NCBI GenBank assembly: GCA_013138975.1
Contig: WTBR01000009.1
Location: 1-64,000 of the forward strand
DNA length: 64,000 bases
Reading direction: 5' to 3'
Source of the DNA: Bacteroidales bacterium
Lineage (GTDB): Bacteria > Bacteroidota > Bacteroidia > Bacteroidales > UBA12077
The notes under the pieces are model-generated. The model saw nothing but the letters and a program-made list of their open reading frames with translations, did no database searches and was not told the origin of the DNA. This document shows positions 40,801-47,267 of this stretch, piece by piece (within the stretch, counting starts at the first letter, position 1; every line of letters starts with the position of its first letter). A program made the position numbers and the translations under genes.

Positions 40801-43800
40801 GTTTAACGATACAAAAGCAGATTATCCAAAAGATAAGACCATTCATCAGTTATTTGAAGAGCAGGTAAAAAGGACACCTGAAAATATAGCAATTTCCAAT
40901 AATGGTAATAGGCTTACATATAGTGAATTAAATAAAAAGGCTAATCTTGTTGCACAACAATTACGAGAGATTGGAATAGATAGAGATGATATTGTAAGCA
41001 TATTTCTTGATCGTTCCATAGAGACCGTGTTTTCTATGCTGGGAGTGTTAAAATCAGGAGGAGCATATCTACCACTAGATCCTGATTATCCTGATGATAG
41101 AATAGATTTTATATTGAATGATAGCCGCTCAAAAATAGTAATAAGCACTAAAAATTTCTCAGAAAGAATAAAGTTTGAAGGAAGTATAATATGTGTTGAA
41201 GACTTATCCGATTTAGGAAATAACATTTCTAACATAGAAATGATAAATAAACCATCGGATTTGTGTTATATTATCTATACTTCAGGTACAACAGGTATGC
41301 CCAAAGGAGCTATGATTGTGCATAGAAATGCAGTTCGATTATTTTTTAATGAAAAATTTCAATTTGACTTTAGTGAAAAAGATGTTTGGACAATGTTCCA
41401 TTCACATTGTTTTGATTTTTCAGTTTGGGAAATGTACGGAGCCTTACTGTATGGAGGTAAATTAATTGTTATTCCAAAAATAGTAGCAAGAGACGTAGTC
41501 GAATATTATAAATTACTTTGTGAAGAAAAAGTAACTGTTTTAAATCAGACCCCTTTGGCGTTTTATAATTTATCGGAAATTGCCTTGCAGGATCCTGATA
41601 AATCTTTAGAGAATTTAAGATATGTTATTTTTGGAGGAGAAGCTTTAATCCCAAATAAATTGGCAGAATGGTTTAATATTTATTCCAATGTTAAACTAAT
41701 TAATATGTATGGGATAACTGAAACTACAGTCCATGTAACGTATAAGGAAATTTCAGATTATGAGATAAAAAATAATATTAGTAATATAGGTAAACCTATT
41801 CCCACTTTAACTTGCTATATTCTTGATTTAAATCAAAAACTTGTGCCAATTGGAGTTTCAGGAGAAATTTGCGTAGGAGGATTAGGTGTATGTAAAGGTT
41901 ATTTATATAGAGAGGAATTAACAAAAGAGAAATTTATATTAAATCCGTATAAATCAGAAGAAAGAATATATAGATCAGGTGATTTGGGACGATTATTACC
42001 AAATGGTGATTTGGAGTACCTTGGCAGAATTGATCATCAAGTAAAAATCAGAGGATTTAGAATTGAACTTGGAGAAATCGAGAATCAATTATTAAGCATT
42101 GATCAAGTAAGCGAGGCTGTTGTTATTGATAGAGAAGATAATTCTGGTGAGCGTAGTTTGTGGGGATATGTTGTAGAAAACCAGAAAATAGAAATAACTG
42201 AGATAAGATCATTGATAAGTAAAAATCTTCCCGATTATATGATCCCTTCATATTTTGTTAAAGTGGATAAAATTCCATTAACTGTTAATGGTAAAACGGA
42301 TAGAGTTGAGTTATCTAAGTTCGAAGTAGAAGTAGAAGTAGAAGATCATTATATAGCACCGCGGAATGAATTAGAGGAAATTATAACTGGAGTTTGGAAA
42401 AGTGTTTTAGGGGATATTAAAATTGGGATTAATAATGATTTCTTCCAAATGGGAGGTAACTCAATTAAATCTATTCAAATTTCTTCCAGATTACGTAACT
42501 TGGGTTATAAAATTTCAGTGCAAGAAATCTTTAGCAATCCAACTATTAGGGAAATGGCTGAAGTATTTAATAATACCGGTGATTCATCACAATATAAATT
42601 AAAAGATGAAATAGGGTTATCCCCAATTCAAAATAGATACTTCACAAATAACGATGGTCTTAATCAGTTTAATCAGGTTAGGAGTTTAGAATTTCCAAAT
42701 TCTATATCTAAGCAATTGTTAGAAGTAATTTTCATAGAGATTATAAATCATTTTGATAGTTTACGTATTCGGATTGATAATTCTGAAAAGGGAAGTAGAG
42801 TTCAAAGGCTAACAGATAAAATTACACGTTTTAATATAATTGAAAAGAGGACTGTAAAAACGGAAGCTCTAAACGAAAAGCTGAAAGAGATAGAGAATGA
42901 ACTGAAAATTAGGATTGATATAAATAACGATCCAATTCAAGTCGTTTTATTACATACCGATGTGTCTAGTTATATATTAATTGGAGTTCATTATCTATTA
43001 ATCGATGAATATTCTTGGAAAATTATATTTAGTAGTATTTCAGATTTGTATAGTAAATCATTAAAAAATAATAAACTTGTACTCTCATCTAAATATGAAT
43101 CTTCAATTAATAGGATTATAGATTTTGAAAATTACATGGGTAGTGATAGGTTTAAGGAAACTAAGAAATACTGGGATAAGTATTTTAATAAATTTAAAGA
43201 TTATTATGTAAGTGCAAGGTCAGATAAGAAAGATATCATGTCTGAATCAGGGTTCTTATCAATTACAATAGATGAACAACAAACAAAAGCATTACATAAT
43301 AAGACAAACCTCTACTTTAATACTAAAACTAGTGATATTTTATTATCTGCTCTTCTTCTTAGATTTAAAAATGAATTGAATTGGGATAAAATCGCAATTG
43401 ATTTAGAAAGCGATGGTAGACAAGAATTATATTTTGATAAGCTTATATGTAATGAAGTAGGTAGATTTTCCAGTATTTATCCACAAATTATAAATATAAG
43501 TACTACAGATGAAGAGCTGGGATATTTTATAAAAAATATTAAAGAGTCATTGAATACAGTACCTAACGGAGGTTTTGATTATTTAGCTTATAAGTATTTG
43601 AATTCAGGAGAACTTATAAATTATGAAATTACAGACACCATTCCTTTTATTAGTTATAAACACTTGAGCTTAGATAAAGAAGATAGACATAACTATCTTT
43701 TTAAGGTGTTGAATGAGAGGTATTATGTTAATACAATTCCTGAAAAAAATCAAAGATATTTGTTGGAAATAATTTCATATTATGAAGATGATAAATTAAA

Positions 43801-45445
43801 ACTGGATTTGTTTTTTGACAAGCAAAAAATTCCAAAAGAATTTATAAATAAACTAGAACATAGGTTCAAAAAGGAATTAGATAATCTTACTAAGTATTGT
43901 ATTGCTTTAAATAAGCAGGAAAAAACACCAAGTGATTATACTTATAAAAAATTATCATTTGTTGAATTGAAAAAACTAAATGATAAGTATGATTTCTTGG
44001 ATATTTACCCTTTATCTCCATTGCAGGAAGGGATGTATTATCATTATTTACTTAATCCTAAAACCTTAAGTTTTTTACCACAATTAAGATTTCGATTGAA
44101 AGGCAATCTTAAAGAAGATATTTTGAGGGAAAGTTTAAACGAACTTCTTTCTCACTATGATATTCTTAGAACAATATTTGTACATAAGGAGTTAGATCAA
44201 CCGCTTCAGATAGTGTTAAATGAAAAGGAAATGCCTTTTATATTTAAAGATATAAGACTTGAATGTAAGAATAGCGATAAGGCTAGTGTATTAAATAAAT
44301 ACAAGGAAATTGACAGGAATAAATTGTTTGACTTAAGTAAAGATATTCTTATAAGGATTACCGTTTTACAAATTGAGGAAAATGAATATGAATTTATTTT
44401 TACATATCATCATATATTAATTGATGGCTGGTGTTTAAATATAATAACTAATAAATTTTTTGAGCTTTACTTTAAGAATGCGAATTTAAATATACAATCT
44501 ACAAGTACAGCAGGACAATATGTAAATTATATAAATTGGTTGGCTAGTAAGAACAAAGAAAGAACAAAATTATATTGGCAAGAATATTTGAAAGAATATA
44601 ATAATTTAAGTACAATTCCTATAGAAAAAAATGAAAGTAATGGATTGTTCAAGTACGAAATTATTAAACTTGATCTTAACCAAATAATTGTTGAAAAATG
44701 CGAGTTATTAGCACAATCATATGGAATAACAACAAGTACAATATTTTCAGGTGTTTGGGGGTTAATGCTGAGTTTTTATAATAATATTTCTGATGTAGTT
44801 TTTGGTTTAGTTGTTTCAGGAAGGTCATCGGAGATTTCAGGTGTTGAAAATATATTAGGTTTATTTATGAACACTATTCCTGTAAGGGTTAAATATGATG
44901 AAAATAAAAGTTTCAAAGATTTACTTGTAGAATTACATAATAATATCGGTAATGGAGAATCTCATCATTTTTATTCATTGGCAGATATAAAAAATAATTT
45001 AAGTTCAAAGGGAGAATTATTAGATCATTATATAGTGTATCAAAATGTTCCAATTAGTGAACGTGATTATGCTGACAGCAAAAATGATTCTAATTCTTTA
45101 AAGATTTCAGACGTTAGAAATAATGCCCATACCAATTACGATTTTGGAATTAATATCTTACCAGGAAAAGAAACAATAATAGAGTTTAAATTTAATTCTG
45201 CTGTTTATAATAGTGATGATATTAAAATGATTTCCAATCATTTTAATAAGCTCTTTTACAATACTATTTCTGAATCTTCAAATAAAATTTCTGAGATAAA
45301 AGAAAATCTTGAATCAGAGTTTTCTGCTGATTTTAAAAGATATAGAAAAACCGAAGAAATAGACTTTGTAAATAAAACGATAGTGAATTCAAATCGCTCT
45401 TCTTCAGAGAGAGAGTCATTGGATTTTTGGGATGAACTCTCATAG
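31886..45445 (+). CDS. NRPS: C-A-PCP-C-A-PCP-C-C-A-PCP-E*-C
   Basis: 4519 aa. The first condensation domain (residues about 11-430, LTDLQEGLLFHY, HHILYDGWS) is of the type that accepts D-residues, fitting the epimerase in the preceding protein. Adenylation domains: about 451-950 (code DILQLGCIW, near glycine), about 1487-1985 (DAFWLGGTF, valine) and about 2973-3480 (DFWNIGMVH, threonine). Carrier domains lie at about 964-1036, 1999-2070 and 3494-3563. Domain C3 (2089-2510) is followed directly by another condensation domain, C4 (2532-2955), whose motif is HHIISDR (His2663-Arg2669). An epimerase-like domain (about 3576-4011) has HYLLIDE (3702-3708) instead of HHxxxDG and is probably inactive. 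A final D-accepting type C domain (about 4040-4460) ends the protein without its own A domain. Confidence 0.92.
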   Translation: MAINKKNVKSILPLTDLQEGLLFHYLKDSKNTFYVEQIVLSINGDFNQDICKNAWQLVVDTNECLRTSFFWEKLSKPLQIVLLKNELDFKFHDFSDKKNDAQKICFNNLIDKDRNQNFNIIHVPFRINLVKHNKTQYSLIVTNHHILYDGWSNGIILKEFISNYLSLSKDLSLVSSIKVPYSKSIKDFIDLSAKADGNFWKKYLEDQEAQNVYLPQNNLIVKDENYLSELKLRSNLVDKINTCCKSHNITKAAFFHACYGILLFKYNLRNDICFGSAISCRDQLLKGIENVVGLFMNTLPFRINIDKSNTLKDYLIDIQDTLQNINDNKHVTLKRIKNTILKSDEDLFNTILAIDNYPVDLNYITKNQSFTIDSFENFETTNYDLSLNIVIHDDNIVVKFNYNNRFDSEFIRMISSHFEQLIEFVSENSDQTISKLEILGKEEKEKILYQFNDTSADFPRDKTINQLFKDTAKKYFNKTAIYCNEKEITYSRLDKMSDQLAVQLIQNGVAQDNIVALLVDRSEYMIVGIMAIIKSGAAYLPLDISLPSQRIDHILEKSKVTVALTNDYNISDKSIKTIDVKNENIYNREAYNLPEVSNSQRLLYVIFTSGSTGDPKGVMIEHRAMVNFILSMNKLIRTTNDDVFLLLTTISFDISGLEIHAPLLSGGQVVIARNEEQLDPRLMFELIEDKGVSVLQVTPSRLKEIIDLENSWVVLNKLKSLLVGGEEFPVSLYNKIINSFSGNLLNCYGPTETTIWSTVKELKPNTQLNIGIPIKNTQVYILSESAELLPIGVIGELCLSGDGLARGYFNDEVLSNDKFIPHPFLSGARLYKTGDLARWTLSGEIEFLGRKDNQVKIRGFRIETGDIECQLLKLNEIAEAVVIALEDDKEEKFLCAYVVTDDSLFELNESEIKEKLAKVLPDYMIPSYIEQIEKIPISNSGKIDRRALPKPAFKILDNFEDPVGSTELALFQIWQNVLGLENKAISRNISFFDIGGHSLKVISLVSLIHKVFEVKLDVNDIFRTKTIKEQANLISLSKTNLYYSIKKAEKKDFYDLSSNQKRLFVLQKMDDDSVVYNMPGILRLSKKLSKKEVSKIFNILILRHESFRTSFKVINETPVQLIHKQVDLKIEEFIIEKEELQDLRKQFIQVFDLSQAPLLRVAIVEVKGDGYLLMIDMHHIISDGVSHSILEREFHGLCSGEDLSELSLQYKDYSQWQNSEEQQIKVKDQENYWIRKFEGEIPVLDLPVDYIRPVIQSHEGARVHFALSKEETHFIKSFAKENGLTLYMSVLSIFNILLSKLSGQEDIIIGTPIAGRNHLDLENVVGMFVNTLAIRNEVNGSISIQEFIRKLKQTTLEAFENQDYQFEDLVENISIERDIGRNPLFDVMFNLLNQVEHMADLTNLDNQNYIHTPGISKFDLTLTAEDYGDKLMLNFEYCTQLFKAETIDRFIVYFKQIVSQIAQNPERELSELEIISAEEKQQILYAFNDTQVSYPSQKSISQVFDEQVKEFSKRIALEVEDKSYTYQDLDEESNKIANYLIKCGVTEDQLVGLMAGRSSDMIIGILGILKTGGAYVPIDPAYPEERVNQLIEDSGINIILSTEVIDSEYDFAGDIININDLEIKESSTNLNLPSITSSNIAYVMYTSGSTGKPKGVVIEQKSVLRLVQNNQFFPFHSEQKILLTGASVFDATTFEIWGALLNGGSLYIASNEVIINSALLGEYIRKNSITSLWLTSSLFNQLVDQEESIFDTLKFLLVGGDVLSVKHINKIKTRNSELVIINGYGPTENTTFSTTFKIEKEYESNIPIGKPISNSTAYIFDKSNRLQVVGVPGELLVGGDGLAREYLNNPELTREKFIENPYKKGERLYKTGDLARWLPDGNIEFIGRIDHQVKIRGFRIELGEIENVLLKHSSIKECVVLAREENGDKYLCAYLVIEEDYNVEEIRSYLSVSIPDYMIPSYFVELDKIPLTSNGKVNRKALPSPEIKAGDDYVAPSNETEEKLVEIWSAVLNIEKEEISTTANFFSIGGHSLKASVLIGRIHKEIDVEFPLRDVFLHSSIKAQAVQILTSKKKEFVSIPKAKEQSDYPLSSAQKRLYLLQEFDLTSTAYNMPNIISLGKEADKSKIEEVFKQLINRHESFRTSINIVDQEPVQIINKEVDFELEELSIENKEVENIRNKFIRPFDLSKAPFLRVAILNIKGEDSLLMIDLHHIISDGISQAILEKEFLALLSGEELAPLALQYRDYSQWQNSKNQQEKIKDQQDYWLSRFEGEIPILNLPTDYIRPSYLSNEGNMITVTLSPKQTRFVRSLCKETGTTLYMSMLSIFSVLLSKLSGQDGFIVGMSVAGRKHPDLQKIVGMFVNSLALDVNPNKNKSFKEFLFNIKSTTLNAYENQDYQFDDLVNKLNIERVSGRNPVFDVMLNMIDASGDKEFQFSNKEEYQFTENVGRRFDLTLNVTNSKNEIILGFQYYPKIFKPETIIRFAQYFKNIITLLEGDSNRKISEIGLLTKAEKQVIQNKLGEKVNIGRSKLPISFHQERIWFIDKFEKNNLYKSSPIYHNIPLVLGIEGKADLILLEKSIQYIISRHDILRSKFYIEEEKFYHDILDKGEITLEEVFTTESKKDDAVNSIIYAPFDLERDLLLRAALITIPEKEQALVLVVHHIISDRYSLKLIAKEILEYYHALRTNKPLVQATVPIRFIDYIYWQRESYSKIKEHLLSYWKPQLKGRVQVIEMPEDTKRVAIHIFKAGEYTFDLPEQLTKSLYEYASTHNFSIDVILLGFYKLLLGRYTNQEEIVVGTNVEGRDNDLTKHLVGPISNLIVLRSFIDFEEDFITYISKLNKTIKEALEYKEIPFDQLVSEINPENDMSRTALFDFLFQYEEIEPDCEIGVNHISSNLGLGKYDQNLLFQNNGNGLRALLVYNTEYYRKESILAFFDHYIQLITNTLKKSDQKLYDIEILSKEEKHQLLTEFNDTKADYPKDKTIHQLFEEQVKRTPENIAISNNGNRLTYSELNKKANLVAQQLREIGIDRDDIVSIFLDRSIETVFSMLGVLKSGGAYLPLDPDYPDDRIDFILNDSRSKIVISTKNFSERIKFEGSIICVEDLSDLGNNISNIEMINKPSDLCYIIYTSGTTGMPKGAMIVHRNAVRLFFNEKFQFDFSEKDVWTMFHSHCFDFSVWEMYGALLYGGKLIVIPKIVARDVVEYYKLLCEEKVTVLNQTPLAFYNLSEIALQDPDKSLENLRYVIFGGEALIPNKLAEWFNIYSNVKLINMYGITETTVHVTYKEISDYEIKNNISNIGKPIPTLTCYILDLNQKLVPIGVSGEICVGGLGVCKGYLYREELTKEKFILNPYKSEERIYRSGDLGRLLPNGDLEYLGRIDHQVKIRGFRIELGEIENQLLSIDQVSEAVVIDREDNSGERSLWGYVVENQKIEITEIRSLISKNLPDYMIPSYFVKVDKIPLTVNGKTDRVELSKFEVEVEVEDHYIAPRNELEEIITGVWKSVLGDIKIGINNDFFQMGGNSIKSIQISSRLRNLGYKISVQEIFSNPTIREMAEVFNNTGDSSQYKLKDEIGLSPIQNRYFTNNDGLNQFNQVRSLEFPNSISKQLLEVIFIEIINHFDSLRIRIDNSEKGSRVQRLTDKITRFNIIEKRTVKTEALNEKLKEIENELKIRIDINNDPIQVVLLHTDVSSYILIGVHYLLIDEYSWKIIFSSISDLYSKSLKNNKLVLSSKYESSINRIIDFENYMGSDRFKETKKYWDKYFNKFKDYYVSARSDKKDIMSESGFLSITIDEQQTKALHNKTNLYFNTKTSDILLSALLLRFKNELNWDKIAIDLESDGRQELYFDKLICNEVGRFSSIYPQIINISTTDEELGYFIKNIKESLNTVPNGGFDYLAYKYLNSGELINYEITDTIPFISYKHLSLDKEDRHNYLFKVLNERYYVNTIPEKNQRYLLEIISYYEDDKLKLDLFFDKQKIPKEFINKLEHRFKKELDNLTKYCIALNKQEKTPSDYTYKKLSFVELKKLNDKYDFLDIYPLSPLQEGMYYHYLLNPKTLSFLPQLRFRLKGNLKEDILRESLNELLSHYDILRTIFVHKELDQPLQIVLNEKEMPFIFKDIRLECKNSDKASVLNKYKEIDRNKLFDLSKDILIRITVLQIEENEYEFIFTYHHILIDGWCLNIITNKFFELYFKNANLNIQSTSTAGQYVNYINWLASKNKERTKLYWQEYLKEYNNLSTIPIEKNESNGLFKYEIIKLDLNQIIVEKCELLAQSYGITTSTIFSGVWGLMLSFYNNISDVVFGLVVSGRSSEISGVENILGLFMNTIPVRVKYDENKSFKDLLVELHNNIGNGESHHFYSLADIKNNLSSKGELLDHYIVYQNVPISERDYADSKNDSNSLKISDVRNNAHTNYDFGINILPGKETIIEFKFNSAVYNSDDIKMISNHFNKLFYNTISESSNKISEIKENLESEFSADFKRYRKTEEIDFVNKTIVNSNRSSSERESLDFWDELS

Positions 45446-45540
45446 AATATTCAAAAATTAAGATCCGATAATTATTATGTCATAGTTGTGAAGACTATTT
45501 GTGTATATATAATCACCTTCTTGAGATAAAATGTAAAGCA

Positions 45541-45560
45541 TTCAATTCAATTCAATTGAA
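45541..45560 (+). repeat. TTCAA short tandem repeat before radical SAM gene
   Basis: Three perfect TTCAA units and one variant (TTGAA) lie directly before the start codon at 45564. A change in unit number would alter the distance between upstream signals and the start codon. Three and a half units is short, and chance is possible in DNA this AT-rich. Confidence 0.5.
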
Positions 45561-45563
45561 AAA

Positions 45564-47252
45564 ATGAAAAAGAAAATTTATTTAACGATTCTTCCATATT
45601 GGGATCCTATGATTCCTCCAATGGGGATAACCAGCTTGAAAGCTTTTTTACAGGACTTAGGTTACATTGTGAAAACAGAAGACCTAATTGTTAAAAAAGA
45701 AAGTTTGGAATTTTATAGCAATTACTTTGAAACCCTACGAAAGATTGTGCCAGTAGAAAAACAAGGTAATTTTAATAATATAGGTCACGATGTTTTACAA
45801 AATCATATGATGGCTTATCAACATAATGATGATAATGAAAAGTATGAAGAATTAGTATCATTACTTATTTATAATCATTACTACGTAAATTCTGATAACA
45901 AACATGTTAAAGAATTAAATAATATTGTTGATGATTTTTACATCATGATTGGTGAATATATGCTAAAGCAAATAGCAGAATTCCAACCTGATGTTTTTGG
46001 CGTTACTGCATATAAATGCACTATTCCTGCTTCTTTATATGTATTAAAATTAGTAAAAGAATATAATCCAAATATTAAAACATTAATGGGAGGGAGCACT
46101 TTTAACGAGTCTCATGCACCTGGTTCACCTAGTTTTAATGCATTATTAGAAGTATCAAAGGACTATCTGGATACAATATTAATTGGACCAGGAGAATTAC
46201 TTATGCAAGCTTTTCTGGAAGATAAATTGGATTCAAGAAAAAGGGTTTTTACAAAAGATGATATTGGAGGCGATCTTATAGGGCTTGAATCGCAAATATT
46301 ACCGGATTATTCAGATCTTGATCTTAATAAATATCCTTGTTTAGTAGCTACTGCGTCTACAAGTTGTATATATGAGTGTAGTTTTTGTGTAGCAAAAAAA
46401 GTTGGGGGGCCATACCGAAAGAAGAACCCAGTTCAGGTTGTAGCTGAGATGATTGAAATGCACAAGCTTTATGGAAATCAGTTGTTTTTTATGACAGATT
46501 CGCTTATTAATCCTGCACTTACAGATATTTCGAATGAATTTATTAAATCAGAGGCTTCCCTATATTATGATGCTTATTTTAAGGTAGATAAAGAATCTGC
46601 GGATATTAAGAATACTTTACTCTGGCGAAAAGGAGGTCTTTATAGAGTTAGACTTGGAGCTGAGAGTGGATCCCAAAAAGTTTTGAATGAGATGGATAAG
46701 CAAATTACACCTGAACAAATTAAAGCTTCTGTGTCATCATTGGCATATGCCGGGATAAAAACTACGACTTATTGGGTGATTGGTCATCCGGATGAAACAG
46801 AAGAAGATTTTCAATGTACATTGGATCTTATTGAGGAATTAAAAGATGATATTTTTCAAGCAGAATGCAACTACTTCTTATATCATTATTCTAATCAGGC
46901 AAAAGGAGATAAATGGGCTCAGTATAGAATGCCTCTTTACCCCGAATGGGCTAACAAGATGCTAGTATTTAAACATTGGACACTAAATTATGATCCCGTA
47001 AGAGAAGAAACCTTTAAACGTGTACACAGATTTGAAGCCCATTGCAGAAAGTTAGGAATTCCAAACCCGTACTCTTATAAGGAACATTATGAAGCGGATA
47101 AGAGATGGCAAAAGCTTCATGAAAACGCAGTGCCGGGTATTATGGATTTTATGAAACGTGAGAAATATATTAATGAAAATTTAGAGGTTCAAATACCCTC
47201 TTATACATCTAATAATCAAAGAGGCAGAGAGAAAATAATATTTGATTTTTAA
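45564..47252 (+). CDS. B12-binding radical SAM enzyme, stand-alone
   Basis: 562 aa in the usual domain order. A cobalamin-binding Rossmann-like domain (about 1-225) contains PPMGITSLKAFLQDLGY, FQPDVFGVTAY, LMGGSTF and LIGPGEL. A radical SAM TIM-barrel (about 255-480) follows, with the [4Fe-4S] motif Cys268-x3-Cys272-x2-Cys275 and a SAM-binding GAESGS segment (about 367-372). The C-terminal extension is rich in His, Trp and Tyr. Enzymes of this class typically methylate unactivated carbons or do other radical chemistry, and several act in peptide natural-product pathways. The gene lies between an NRPS that ends in a C domain and one that begins with a half-C domain, 15 nt before the latter, so it probably acts on a residue of this peptide. 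The substrate is unknown. Confidence 0.88.
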   Translation: MKKKIYLTILPYWDPMIPPMGITSLKAFLQDLGYIVKTEDLIVKKESLEFYSNYFETLRKIVPVEKQGNFNNIGHDVLQNHMMAYQHNDDNEKYEELVSLLIYNHYYVNSDNKHVKELNNIVDDFYIMIGEYMLKQIAEFQPDVFGVTAYKCTIPASLYVLKLVKEYNPNIKTLMGGSTFNESHAPGSPSFNALLEVSKDYLDTILIGPGELLMQAFLEDKLDSRKRVFTKDDIGGDLIGLESQILPDYSDLDLNKYPCLVATASTSCIYECSFCVAKKVGGPYRKKNPVQVVAEMIEMHKLYGNQLFFMTDSLINPALTDISNEFIKSEASLYYDAYFKVDKESADIKNTLLWRKGGLYRVRLGAESGSQKVLNEMDKQITPEQIKASVSSLAYAGIKTTTYWVIGHPDETEEDFQCTLDLIEELKDDIFQAECNYFLYHYSNQAKGDKWAQYRMPLYPEWANKMLVFKHWTLNYDPVREETFKRVHRFEAHCRKLGIPNPYSYKEHYEADKRWQKLHENAVPGIMDFMKREKYINENLEVQIPSYTSNNQRGREKIIFDF

Positions 47253-47267
47253 CGAATAGTAATATAA

